Assembly: GCA_049999725.1 (NCBI GenBank)
Contig: JBNGIS010033086.1
Span: forward strand, 1 to 28,809
Source of the DNA: Haplomitrium mnioides
Lineage: Eukaryota > Marchantiophyta > Haplomitriopsida > Calobryales
Reading direction: 5' to 3'
DNA: 28,809 nt
The notes beneath the pieces are model-generated. The model was not told the origin of the DNA. It was given only the letters and a program-made list of their open reading frames with translations, and searched no databases. This document shows positions 19,736-28,809 of the stretch, one piece after another. Position 1 is the stretch's first letter, and the number at the start of each line of letters is the position of its first letter. Made by a program: the position numbers and the translations under genes.

Positions 19736-21998
19736 TCATAGTATATCATGGCCTTTTTTTGCCCTCTTCCATAAGTAGCCTTTTGCTAAGAGATAGTTGT
19801 AGGCTTTCTGCCTTACTTGCCTGAATTGAGCTTCACTCCATTCTGGTTTTCTCCTCAATGTGCTTAAATAATGGCCAATATCTAGCCACTCTCCTTCATA
19901 AAGCTCTTGTAGGAATGGTTCTTCTCTCTTATGTGCACGTGAATAAAATTCAGTGCCTACATCATCAATGTCTTCAACCATCTCGTCCTCTTGCTCATAT
20001 CTAGCTCTAGAGACCATATCTGCCATTGGATTATCCTTTCCTGCTATGTGTTTGAATTTTGGATTCAATGACTTGATATAGGCAATCCAGCGCAACATTG
20101 CAATGTCAGGCGTGTTGCAGTTGGTAATCATCTCCAACAAAGGTAAGTAATCTGTTTCCACAATCAGTGGTGCTCCAATCAGGTATTCTTTCTCAGCTTT
20201 CATAGCTGCAACCACCCCCCATAACTCTTTTCATCTGTGGATAGCTTCTTTGTCGTTTGCTCAACACTTTTGCTCCAAACCGAATTGCAAACCGATTTCC
20301 TTCCTCATCATTTTGCCCAATGGCCCAATCTATAGCAATAGGACTGGCATCTATAGTCAAGATTACTGGCTTCTCATTGTCATAGCTCACCCTTCGAAGA
20401 ACAAGCTGAGAAGATAATAATTTCTTCAGCTTTTGCACTGATGTGGTATGGATATCTTCCCACCGAAACTCTTTTCCTTTGCGCAAAAAATTGTACAAAG
20501 GATCTGCCACATGTGCAAAATGAGGGATCCACACATGGTAGAAAACACATGCTCCTAGAAATCTGTGCACCTCTATTGTTGAGCTACATATATCCTTTAG
20601 TTGCTGAATGGCATCAATCTTCTTTTGATCAGGTTTTCGGCCAAACCAGCCACATAGATGCCCAACAATCACAACCTCACGAATTCCAAAGGATGATTTT
20701 ACCCCTGACAAGGTTTAATGTACTTCTTCCATCCTTGTCAAAATCTGCTCACAATTGGAAATATGATCCATAACAAATTTTCGACACCCTCTCTCATCCA
20801 AAGCTTCATTCTTGTCTTCTTCTATACATCCTTTGATTGGAATGTCATCAAGGAATGGCATGGTCTTTTCTGGAATAAATTTTCTCAAGATTTTATTCAT
20901 CCCATTCATCATATGTGCCACGGAATTTGTAGCACCTTGAGGTAGAGTGCACATTCGAAGTAAACCCAATGGTGTTCTCATAGTAGTAATATCTCTACTC
21001 CCTTCAGAAAGCTGGAATTGGTCATAACCAGAGTAGAGATCACCCATAGAATAGATAGCTCTCCCTGCAAATGCCTTTGCAAACTCTCCAACAACATGCC
21101 CCACCTCTATATTTCGGATGGTCACTTGATTTACAAGTTGCATATCTTGAATAAATCACAGTGCTCCACTTTTCTTGGGCACTGTAAACCATCGGCTAGA
21201 ATAAGGTCCAAAAGATGGTTCCAAAATCTTCATTTGCATTTTCTCCTTTAAGAGGTCCAAGAGCTTTGGTAGATGAGCTCTTGGTACTGGAATTGGCTTC
21301 AAGTCCCAAGGTGCATGTGGAACTGTAAAAATAATCATCGGTGCGACTACACCTGGATTTACACACCCAATTTCATGAGGCTCAAAAGCAAATGTCTTTC
21401 CATGCTTCTTGAGCATATCTCTAAATACATCCTCCTCTTGAGGGAAAAGAAATTCTCCTGAACCAATCTTCAACTCCTCCAAAGTAGTAGGAGTAAACTT
21501 ATGTCCAACTTTGGAAATCTCTCTCAAACTCTTTTCTTTTGAAGCCTTTCTTACTTGCTCACTAGAATCAAGTGGAAGAGGGTGGGCTACAGGTCTTACT
21601 TTCTTCTCCACTATCTTGTATCTTGTTTCCACTCTAGCCTCAAGTCCTACATATGACTCAATGGCTGAATAGATCTCTCTGGAATATAATGGCACCACCT
21701 TGTCTTCATCTTTAACTCCAATCATAGCAAGCAAATCGAGAGGATCTTCAACCCCTTGCTCAAAATAAGCACCTAAAATTTCTTCATCTTCATCTATCAC
21801 ACTCATTTTTTTGAAATCTTTTTCCATTCTTTTGATTTCTTTTCTCTCCCAACTAGGCGAATCCTCAAGTTGTGTATATACAACAAATCCACTCTCAGAA
21901 AACTTCACAACTCCTGTACAAAAGGTACTTTCTTTCTGTAGCAAGAGCACCTTGTCGGTTGTACCACTATAGTCTCGCTCTATCGTGGCACCCATCAA
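19736..21998 (-). pseudogene. Gypsy reverse transcriptase and RNase H, broken
   Basis: Frame 21998-21156 leads into the RT (PYSSRWFTVPKKSGAL). A TGA replaces the Arg codon of the expected LRFIQDM. Frame 21143-20715 carries GDLYSGYDQFQL, TPLGLLRMCTLPQGATNS and the active site PFLDDIPIKG, with both Asp codons intact (20844-20849). A TAA stop at about 20712 precedes frame 20711-20193, the thumb/connection and start of RNase H (ILTIDASPIAIDWAIGQ). RNase H continues in 20215-19736 (VETDYLPLLEM, MLRWIAYIKSLNPKFKHIAGKDN). Phe in place of Tyr in the DD box and PQGATNS in place of the usual PFGLTNAP set it apart from common plant chromoviruses. Confidence 0.94.
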
Positions 21999-22618
21999 AA
22001 ATCCTGAAACTCTTCTGTGATTGTAGATGGAGAATAGTTTCTCAAGCTATCTCAGTTCCTTTCATGATTTGTATGGACAATTAGAAATTGTACCACCTTT
22101 CTTCTATCTTCACTGTGCACTCGAGCATATGCTGATCCATCATCTAAAACTTTTGTTTCCATCCTTGCAGCTGTAATATAAGGCTGCCCAAAGATCACTG
22201 GATATAATGTGCCATCTTACACGAAAAAATTTTGCTCGGTAATCACATCCTCAACCTTCACTTTCACATTTAGGCAGGCTCCAAAAAGCTCTCCTCATGT
22301 ATTATTTGCTGCTTGAATTATCCAACCATGGTTTGTATCAATTGGCCATTTTCCTTGTTTGTAGATGTCCTTAGAGAAAAGATTAATCTCTGATCCATGA
22401 TCAATTAGTGCAATCACTGGATCAGCCAAGTCCCCTATCTTCACCACTGTCTCAGTAGTAGCTCTAGCCCAATGGTTTTTTGAGTAGTGGCTTGAAGACT
22501 TTTCATCCGCTTGCTCCAAATGCACCTTGTGATTGGTGCAGCATTGAGCTAACTCCAGCTCCTCTTCTTTGGTAACTCTTGTCTCAAGAGCATTGGCCAT
22601 GGCTGTCTCGCTAGTCAA
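21999..22618 (-). pseudogene. Gypsy protease region, broken
   Basis: Frame 22618-22295 contains VIALIDHGSEINLFS with catalytic Asp at 22400-22402. The motif is D-H-G rather than the usual D-T/S-G, a variant I associate with some divergent gypsy lineages. A TGA (probably from CGA or GGA) at about 22295 and a TAG or TGA further on (about 22218-22000) break the link to the RT. A GQPYI segment (about 22180) matches the conserved second half of retroviral-type proteases. Confidence 0.85.
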
Positions 22619-24291
22619 TTGCCTTTTCTTCTTAATAGTACTGATAATGACATCATGAAATTCTTTCTTAGCGATTTCAAGAACTCTCCTAAGGTGAACT
22701 CAATCTTTGCATTGAGCACTCTTTCTTCCAATACTCCTCTCAGATCAATGGTTGCCTCAATGTCAGATTGTAGCTTGTATGCTGAAGCCTTTTCTCGCTC
22801 TTTGGTTTTTCCCTTATCAAGAGCGGAAGGCAAAACATCCTCCATAGTTTCCTCTCTTGATGGCTGTGTTTTCTCACCTGTTGGTGGCCTCTTTGAAGCT
22901 GGCCTCTCCTCACTAGTACTAGCTTCTTCCCTTCTTCTTTTCTCCTCTACATAAGCCTCATGCTAATTTTTGGCAATATAAGCATGAACTGAAAGAGTGT
23001 CTACTAGATCATCCCATCCAATAGCAGTTCTGATAGTTGTGGCAACCTTTAGTAAATTTTCTCTTTTAGTGTTGCCTTCTTCCATAGCAGAGAGGGCACA
23101 ACTCCACATCCCATTGGGTTCTACATGTCTGGTGAATTCACGCTCCACCTCAATTCCATAGGTGGCAGCCTCTACTTGCATACTAGCAAGTTTCTGTAGG
23201 TACTCTTCAACAACTCCCTTCATTCCTCCTTTTCCAAAATTGGTTTTGAGGATCTCACCTGTATCTTTGAGAGCAATCTTGCCCTCCTTCCAATAGATTA
23301 CTCCCCGATCAATAGAATGAGCAAAATCTTCACATTCTTTCCTTGAATGCTCGGTGCTATTACACCATATGCACTGCTGGACATATCCGGGTCTTTGGGT
23401 AGGCTGAACGCTGCTTGTCTCTTTCTTCACTTCCAATTTTTCCAATTTTATCTGTAAATCTTTCATTCCTTTCACTAACTCCTCCATTGCATCTCTTTGT
23501 GGAGCAAGAATAGAAAGATGAGTAGCAGGCAATGTAGTAGTGGTAGTAGGAAGTGTAGGTACCACCGGATGTTTGCGAGGTACTGTTATAGATGGTGGCC
23601 TTACATCATGTCTCACCACTACCTTCCCTCTTCTAGATTCTCTCTTTGTTTACACACTTACAGCTTCAGACACTTCCTTCCAGTCGGAAGTTAGACCATT
23701 ATCTTTGGTCTTATCTTCTAATAGCAACTCCAACTCTCTTTGAAAATAATCATTTGCTGCCTGTATAAACAGCTCCACCTTCTCCTTCTCTAAGGTCAAT
23801 TTTTCCATATGAGACAATTGTGAAAATTGCCTCTCAAATTCCCGAAAAAGCTCAGTTGCAACTAACCCTTTGTTGGTTCGATTTACTTATTCAATGAATG
23901 ACTTTTTGGTCACTCTATTTGCATCCTCCAGTGAATATTCTTCTTTAAGTTGGAGAGAAAAACTCTCCCAATCACCTCCATAGACTCGAATAAGCTCTCT
24001 CACTCGATCTCTCAATTCTGACACTACGGCCAACTCAAAGGTTTGAATCATCTCTCTCTCCGGAACTTTGTTGAGTTCCATCTCTCTGGAATAGTATTTC
24101 AAATACTTGGAGATATTTCTCCCATCAAATTGATCCAGCAATCCTACTACAAATTGCAAAGCTCTGGTCACCATAGCTTCTTTTCGGTCAGAGGCTTGCT
24201 GTTGTTGTATAAACATAGCAAATGCTTAGAACATTTGCGCATTAGCAGGATCCAATTGCAACATGGGAGTTCCTGATCCAGAAGAACCCAT
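22619..24291 (-). pseudogene. gag: Gypsy gag, broken
   Basis: The likely start is ATG 24291-24289 (MGSSGSGTPMLQL); TAA soon follows at about 24226 where CAA is expected. The capsid part is in frame 24216-23887 (LLDQFDGRNISKYLKYY, FELAVVSELRDRVREL), then a TAA at about 23887 and another near 23652. Frame 23619-22963 has a Pro/Thr-rich linker, a coiled-coil-like LQIKLEKLEVKKE, and a partial zinc-finger C-x2-C-x4-H-x4-C (CIWCNSTEHSRKEC, about 23330-23380). A TAG at about 22963 and a TGA at about 22615 lead on to the protease. Gag would form the particle; here it is not continuous. Confidence 0.9.
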
Positions 24292-24343
24292 AGTTCTGCT
24301 AGAGTCTTCTAAATTGGCAGACTCACTCTCTACCCTAGAGTAT

Positions 24344-24359
24344 CACGTCAAGTTCACCA
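24344..24359 (-). other. Gypsy primer binding site, tRNA not assigned
   Basis: On the minus strand, two bases after the 5' LTR end, the sequence is TGGTGAACTTGACGTG. It begins with TGG, as needed to pair with a CCA-ended tRNA, but does not match the initiator-Met site used by the other two elements, and I cannot assign the tRNA from memory. Confidence 0.7.
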
Positions 24360-24361
24360 AC

Positions 24362-26087
24362 TGTCGCGTGGCAGTTTTCTTGTTTTGAGAATACGCGAGG
24401 TATATAACTGTAGAGAGTATTATGCAAATGGTAGAAGCTTTGTGTTTCAGTGGTTTGGAATGAACAACTTTGACAGAGATTTAGGTTCTCATGCCTTTCC
24501 TAGATTCAATAAATGTTCGGTTCACAAACCCGAAAAAAAAATAGTTTTCTCCAACTTTTTGTTCGAGTGTTGTCAAGGAGAATGCATGGCTTGCTTGTTG
24601 CTAGGGTCTAAAACTCTCAGGCTGAAAACTAGGGTGCAAGATAACTCTGTATGAAAATTTTCAGCTCAAATCCTTGAGCGAATTGGTCATTACTCTCAAA
24701 GATTCAATGTTGTTTGAGAAAATCGAACAAAATAACACCCCTAAACTTCCTAGGTAGTAACTTCTTCACTTCAAAGAGAATAGCCTTGAAACTTCACACA
24801 CTATTGTATCATACTACCATCTTTAGGTTCTTAAATTCTCAACTGACACTCTGCTCTTGATAGAATGCAAGAATTCACAACTCTCCGTCGAATGAGGAGT
24901 GAATTCGAAACAACCTTTCAATTAGTACTCAACTTCAACTCGCTGTTACAGAACAACCCCAACTTCAAATGAATCAAAACTTATCTTCAAATTGTAGCCT
25001 TTGTCAAAATCTTTCCAATGATACTCTACTTGTCTCCAGATTCGTTGTACACTTGATTCTATTGCGTGAAAGACGATGTGCCCTTCAATTTGACCCTTTC
25101 ACCTTCAAACGCTCATAAGTATTTTGTTAGAGCTCCAAACGACTTGAAATTTGTTGCAAAGGGATGCCACTCTTCTTGAGCTTTTGATCCTTGCCTTGCA
25201 CGAACTCCCCTTCCTCTGGAAACTCCTTGAACCTTCATAAAAAAAAACTCCCTCCTGTGCTTCCTTTAGGTTTTTACTAACTTCAAGTTAACTCACTTTT
25301 CTTTTGATATAAGAACCATAGAACATAAGCTATTTGTGCTAACAGCAAACAAAGATGAAAGAAACAGAAGGTAAACTTAAGTCCTCTTCAATCAGATGAC
25401 CATTTGGCGATGCTCCACCAGTTGCAGCTCCGACTATTCAACATTTACCGAAAACCCAAAACACCCTTCGACAACGATTTGAGAAACACCTCTCCACATC
25501 AGGTCAGAATGTAGATGGTAAGGTCCCATCATTCTCCATAGGTGATGATTGGCAATAAAACAAGAATTGGTGAATTCATCACCGAAGTTAGAAACTGATC
25601 ACCGAAGTGATACACTATCCACTAGCGAAAGTGGTCTCGAGGAATTATCCGCATCCCAATGAAGAATGGATTTGGAAGAGGAAAATTAGAAGCAACAAAC
25701 AATCCTCGTTCCATTTCCAAGATTGCCACCAAAGAGATTCTATGTTTCGAGCGCCCACTCCCCTCTTTGATATGTGTCACTCCTTGGTTATTCTTGCGAT
25801 GATCCCCCTTTCTTCCTCGCTCCTTTCTTTATTATCTTCAAAATATCTGAGAGTATAATCCAAAGGAATCCATGAACAACCAATAGGATGGTCTTGTCCT
25901 TACCTACAAGATCTTGAGAATCTTCCACGTAATACTGGTATACTCTACTTTTGCATTTCTAGAAGTTGCTCTATAGATGCCTTGTCGCTTCTTCATGACT
26001 TTTCTCTAAACTCATCCATAGTAAGAGTGATTTTTTTTTCCTTTCTTCTTGTTATCTTTCACACACTTGCCGAACCACAACACGACA
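24362..26087 (-). repeat. Gypsy 5' LTR
   Basis: 1726 bp, homologous to 16712-18455. In element orientation it runs TGTCGTG...CGCGACA. Comparison by eye shows 12 changes in the outer 104 bp of this alignment, almost all transitions, and only about two over some 200 bp near 25036-25230. Confidence 0.94.
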
Positions 26088-26370
26088 ATGTGATGAAAGG
26101 ACATTGCGTTTGCCAACTGGAGTAAATAGAATGGCGTCTATAGAGACAACAAGTTACAGTGGTTGGCAATCTCAGATACAGAGTGAATCATGTAATGAGA
26201 CGCGAGGTTCTTCCTTACTCGAAGAAATCAAGACCAACAAGACTCGTCAATTTGAGCTGTCCGATATTGTGAAGCACATTGTAGAGTTTAGTGTTGACCA
26301 GCATGGAAGTCGATTCATTTAGCAGAAACTCAAAACTACCACCCCGAATAATCGTTTTGAACCTAGCCAT
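26088..26370 (+). pseudogene. PUM-like: Pumilio-family protein fragment (right part, start of the PUM domain)
   Basis: After the gypsy element the frame resumes with GATGAAAGG, giving [14 protein letters not shown], then a Ser/Thr-rich linker, then [20 protein letters not shown] and [13 protein letters not shown], which is the well-conserved start of the Pumilio homology domain and its first repeat. TAG (26320-26322) stands where a Gln codon is expected (RFI-stop-QKL). QKLKTTTP follows, then the similarity is lost. No further PUM repeat is visible up to the window end, so at most one of eight repeats remains and the copy cannot bind RNA. The frame has no ATG at 26104; it is an internal piece. 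Confidence 0.9.
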
Positions 26371-27350
26371 ATTTGGGGTTGGTTTCTTGACATTTCATGC
26401 AATGGAGTATGTTCAGTGGTTGGTTCTTGACATTCTAGCGATTTGTAGTTGGTTTCTTGGTTTCTTGATGTCGACCGGGTGTGTTTGCGTTTTTTCTTTT
26501 TTTTGTGATTACTAAGCTTCTAGCCTTGTTAAGTCCTTCAGTTTGCATTAGTCATTTGTACCTCTTTGTATTTTATTGTTTTATTGTTGTTATGCCAATC
26601 CTACACCTTTCTCCTTTCCCTCCTCTCCCTTCTCTTCCTTTCTTTTCAGCTTTCTCCAATGAATGTCATGGATCTTGCAATGCAAGAGGGAGCCCTGTGG
26701 AATCTAGAGGAGTAAGGTAAGAAGGCTAGCAGGAGGACCAAAGGAACTTGCAGCAATTTGGGACAGAGGCAGGGCTAACAAGGGTGAGCAAAAGGAAATC
26801 AAGGAGAGGTGAGAGGGAGATCAGAAGAATGGAGCAGCAGAAGGATTCGAGGAGAGGAGGGCAGAGATCGAAGGGAATGAATCATGGAGGAATTCATGGA
26901 GAAGAGAGCCAGCAACAATCGAAGAGGAATCATATGAGGAAGAATTCACAAGAAGAGTTACTGGAGATGAAGACAAGAGGGAGGACAATCAGATGCGTGC
27001 AGAGGGCCATCACGCGAGTGGTTCGGAAGTTGCAACACTACGGGGACTTGCCCAACGGCAACGAACAATGAGCAAAGGAGTATGTGGCAGGTGAAGCTAG
27101 GTAGAAAAAAGGCAGCGGGATGAATTCGGAGAATGAGGCCCTACAGTGGGTTGCCCAAGCAAGACGGGAAGGAAGCGCTTCATAATTGAAAGCCAACTAC
27201 TACAATCAAATAGAGGAGGAGGATCTAGGCAAAGAATCAACCCAAACGAAGGAAGGCTCGAGGAGTCCGTGGGGGGTTGCGGAAACGTGGCGGCCCCGGC
27301 GTGTTTCACGGATTTCAACAAGCAACGTGGCAGCTCTTAGGAGCCCGAAA
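26371..27350. other. Unassigned DNA after the PUM fragment
   Basis: From about 26585 to 26649 a long pyrimidine tract ends in TTTTCAG, a strong splice-acceptor look-alike, and AAG|GTAAGA near 26717 resembles a donor; the 68 bases between match no PUM repeat I know. From 26700 to 27100 the plus strand is strongly purine-rich (Arg/Glu/Gly-coding by composition). I find no motif in any frame. Confidence 0.4.
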
Positions 27351-27780
27351 AATTCGACGGGGTCACGCCACTCTAAGTGGGGAACCCGGTTAAGCGGGTT
27401 CTGATCCGTCTTACGATGTAGGGGGACCGTTTAACAGAGATTCGCTAAGGGGGGTATGACGGGTCCGAGGTAAGGGCAAAACGGGGATAAAAGTTTGAAG
27501 ACGTACGAGCGGCACTGAAAGTTCGACGGGGAGCAATCTGGAGGTTGCTATAGTTCTTTTATCGAGCAAAGCGGCAACTTAGCCTTAGGAGCATACAGTT
27601 CTTAATGTGATCGGGCTCCAAAATGGCGACAACGTTACTGTTCTTTCTTGACGAGGGAACTGTTTTATGGATGATGTGGCATCCACAGAAGAGAGGAGTT
27701 AGTACGGGTCAACCACGGAATCTAGTCAATGCGACGGTCTACCTACCCCTTTGCGGGGCAGTGTCAGACGGCACGGCGCA
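27351..27780. other. GC-richer block with small hairpins, no gene recognised
   Basis: Two adjacent perfect hairpins lie at 27368-27380 (CCAC-5-GTGG) and 27383-27400 (AACCCG-6-CGGGTT). TTCGACGGGG occurs twice (about 27352 and 27524). The sequence does not match rRNA or tRNA as far as I can tell. A plus-strand frame at 27623-27814 is short and unrecognised. Confidence 0.4.
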
Positions 27781-28130
27781 GATGACGTGGTGGCTTGCGA
27801 GGGTCCGTGAATGACGGCGAGGTTCTGAGAGCAACGGCGGGGTTTCGAGGGAGTTTGCGGATGACATGGCGGCTTGTGAGGGTCTATGAATGACGGTGAG
27901 GTTCTGAGAGCAACGGCGCGGGTCCAAGGGAGTTTGCAGATGACCGGGCGGCTTGCAAGGGTCCGCGAGCAACAACGAGATTTTGAGAGCAACGGCGAGG
28001 TTCCAAAGGAGTTTGCGGATGACGTGGTGGCTTGCGAGGGTCCACGAGCGACGGCAAGGTTTCAAGAGCAACGGCGGGGTTTCGAGGGAGTTTGCGGATG
28101 ACGTGGCGGCTTGCGAAGGTCCGCGAGCGC
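27781..28130. repeat. 79-bp minisatellite, about 4.4 copies
   Basis: Copies start at 27781, 27860, 27939, 28018 and 28097 (the last partial), each exactly 79 bp and opening with GATGAC, with AGAGCAACGGCG in the middle and GAGTTTGC(G/A) at the end. They differ from each other at several sites. Since 79 is not a multiple of three, the long minus-strand frames across it change phase at each copy and are not evidence of coding. Confidence 0.95.
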
Positions 28131-28809
28131 TTGTGGAAGCGTGGTAGCTTGTGAGGGTCTGAGGGCGATTGCGAGGGCATGGCAACGAGGAGAATCGATG
28201 AAAATTGAGAAGCAGCCCGTGGGATGCATCAAGTAACCCATCTGCTGCGAATCCAATCCTCTCCAAATAAATTTCTTTGAATTTCTCTACGGGAAAAACC
28301 TCCCTGACCAAACTTTGGATCTGCGCTCAACGTGATGCTTTGAAGAAATCGAATTGGGATTGCTATAGGGTTGCTAATGCATCCAGAGGGGAGGCGACTC
28401 TTGGTCAAAAATCTGCAATGGAGAGCATTATGGATCAAAAGCAGATTGCAACCAAGTCTTCTCCGAAAATTCTCCTCTTCTGACTTTGAAGGCTTCACAA
28501 GAGCACCGTTGAAATCAAGATGGCTACCAGATGTCACCTTGTCAAGAAGTAGTTGCTAATGAGAAAAACGACTAAGTCCAGCGAAGAGAGGAGGATCGAT
28601 CTTGATCAAGAATTTGTTGGGAGAGGACGCGCGCCTGCAAGAGGGGTTGTTAGGTCTTGAAATTCAGGGCATAGGGGGAGGAGCCCTGATGGTTGGTCGG
28701 TAATTGTAGTATATGCCTAACTTCGAACGGTGAGTAACAGGTTGGGTAAGTAAGGAACCCCGCTGATCGGGCTATCTAGGATGACACTTCATCGTGGTGG
28801 TAGTGAAGT
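28131..28809. other. Unassigned DNA to the window end
   Basis: No gene is recognised; overlapping 60-100 codon frames lie on both strands at 28229-28559. At about 28669-28687 a purine-rich GCATAGGGGGAGGAG precedes TGATGGTTGGTCGG, an arrangement like a polypurine tract and an LTR start, but no second copy is in the window. An inverted repeat ACTTCA...TGAAGT (28786-28791, 28804-28809) sits on the last bases. Confidence 0.4.

Larger units (their letters stand above)
16712..26087 (-). mobile_element. Ty3/gypsy LTR retrotransposon inserted in the PUM fragment
   Basis: A 9.4-kb element on the minus strand: 5' LTR (26087-24362), primer site, gag, protease, reverse transcriptase, RNase H, integrase, polypurine tract and 3' LTR (18455-16712). 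Gag-Pol is traceable throughout but carries many stops. The target duplication is probably 4 bp: ACGC (16708-16711) and ATGT (26088-26091), differing by two C-to-T changes. Taking out the element and one copy puts LRR and [10 protein letters not shown] in one frame, with the spacing expected for Pumilio. Confidence 0.95.

Noticed and set aside
26585-26717. Pyrimidine tract + TTTTCAG and downstream GTAAGA as a PUM exon
   Set aside because: The 68 bases between do not read as any Pumilio repeat, so only the splice-like look remains.
27739-28311. 190-codon minus-strand frame over the minisatellite
   Set aside because: The 79-bp unit changes phase at each copy, and similar frames appear in other phases and on the other strand.
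28640-28809. rRNA or tRNA gene at the window end
   Set aside because: The phrase GGTGAGTAACA looked rRNA-like, but the surrounding bases do not match conserved rRNA segments and no tRNA fold is visible.

Overview
The window looks like a plant nuclear genome, taken from a draft assembly because it contains a run of ten Ns. The plant assignment rests on three things: a plant-type Pumilio (PUM) gene fragment, a Ty1/copia element primed by initiator-Met tRNA, and a lectin/aerolysin-type gene with short GT-AG introns. A non-seed land plant (moss, liverwort, lycophyte or fern) is my guess, not something I can show. Almost everything to the right of about 5.5 kb is repeat-derived and broken.

Layout. 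(1) 1-5.5 kb: low-repeat DNA with microsatellites, a 72-bp tandem duplication and one convincing gene on the minus strand (1160-2281). That gene encodes a jacalin-like lectin domain fused to an aerolysin-type domain; one intron joins perfectly, and a second intron upstream leaves its first exon unidentified. (2) About 5.57-14.42 kb: a tandem satellite of 59-60 bp monomers with a higher-order period near 1.18 kb. It is split by a degenerate 4.9-kb copia element (5759-10660) that landed inside a monomer. (3) 14422-16.3 kb: a 5'-LTR, primer site and gag of a truncated LTR element with no recognisable pol and no 3' LTR. (4) 16.3-26.37 kb: a Pumilio pseudogene split by a 9.4-kb Ty3/gypsy element on the minus strand (16712-26087). 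(5) 26.4-28.8 kb: a more GC-rich tail without recognisable genes, holding a 79-bp minisatellite and small hairpins.

How the parts relate. The elements form a nested history: copia went into the satellite, gypsy went into the PUM fragment. The gypsy target-site duplication appears to be 4 bp, ACGC on the left and ATGT on the right (two C-to-T changes). Removing the element and one copy restores the PUM reading frame at the expected spacing. Many stop codons in both elements and in PUM can be read as C-to-T changes at CAG, CAA or CGA, as expected for silenced, methylated DNA. I saw no operon-like or defence-like system. The most informative novelties are the higher-order satellite with a dyad in each monomer, the likely false duplication across the N gap, and the lectin-aerolysin gene.
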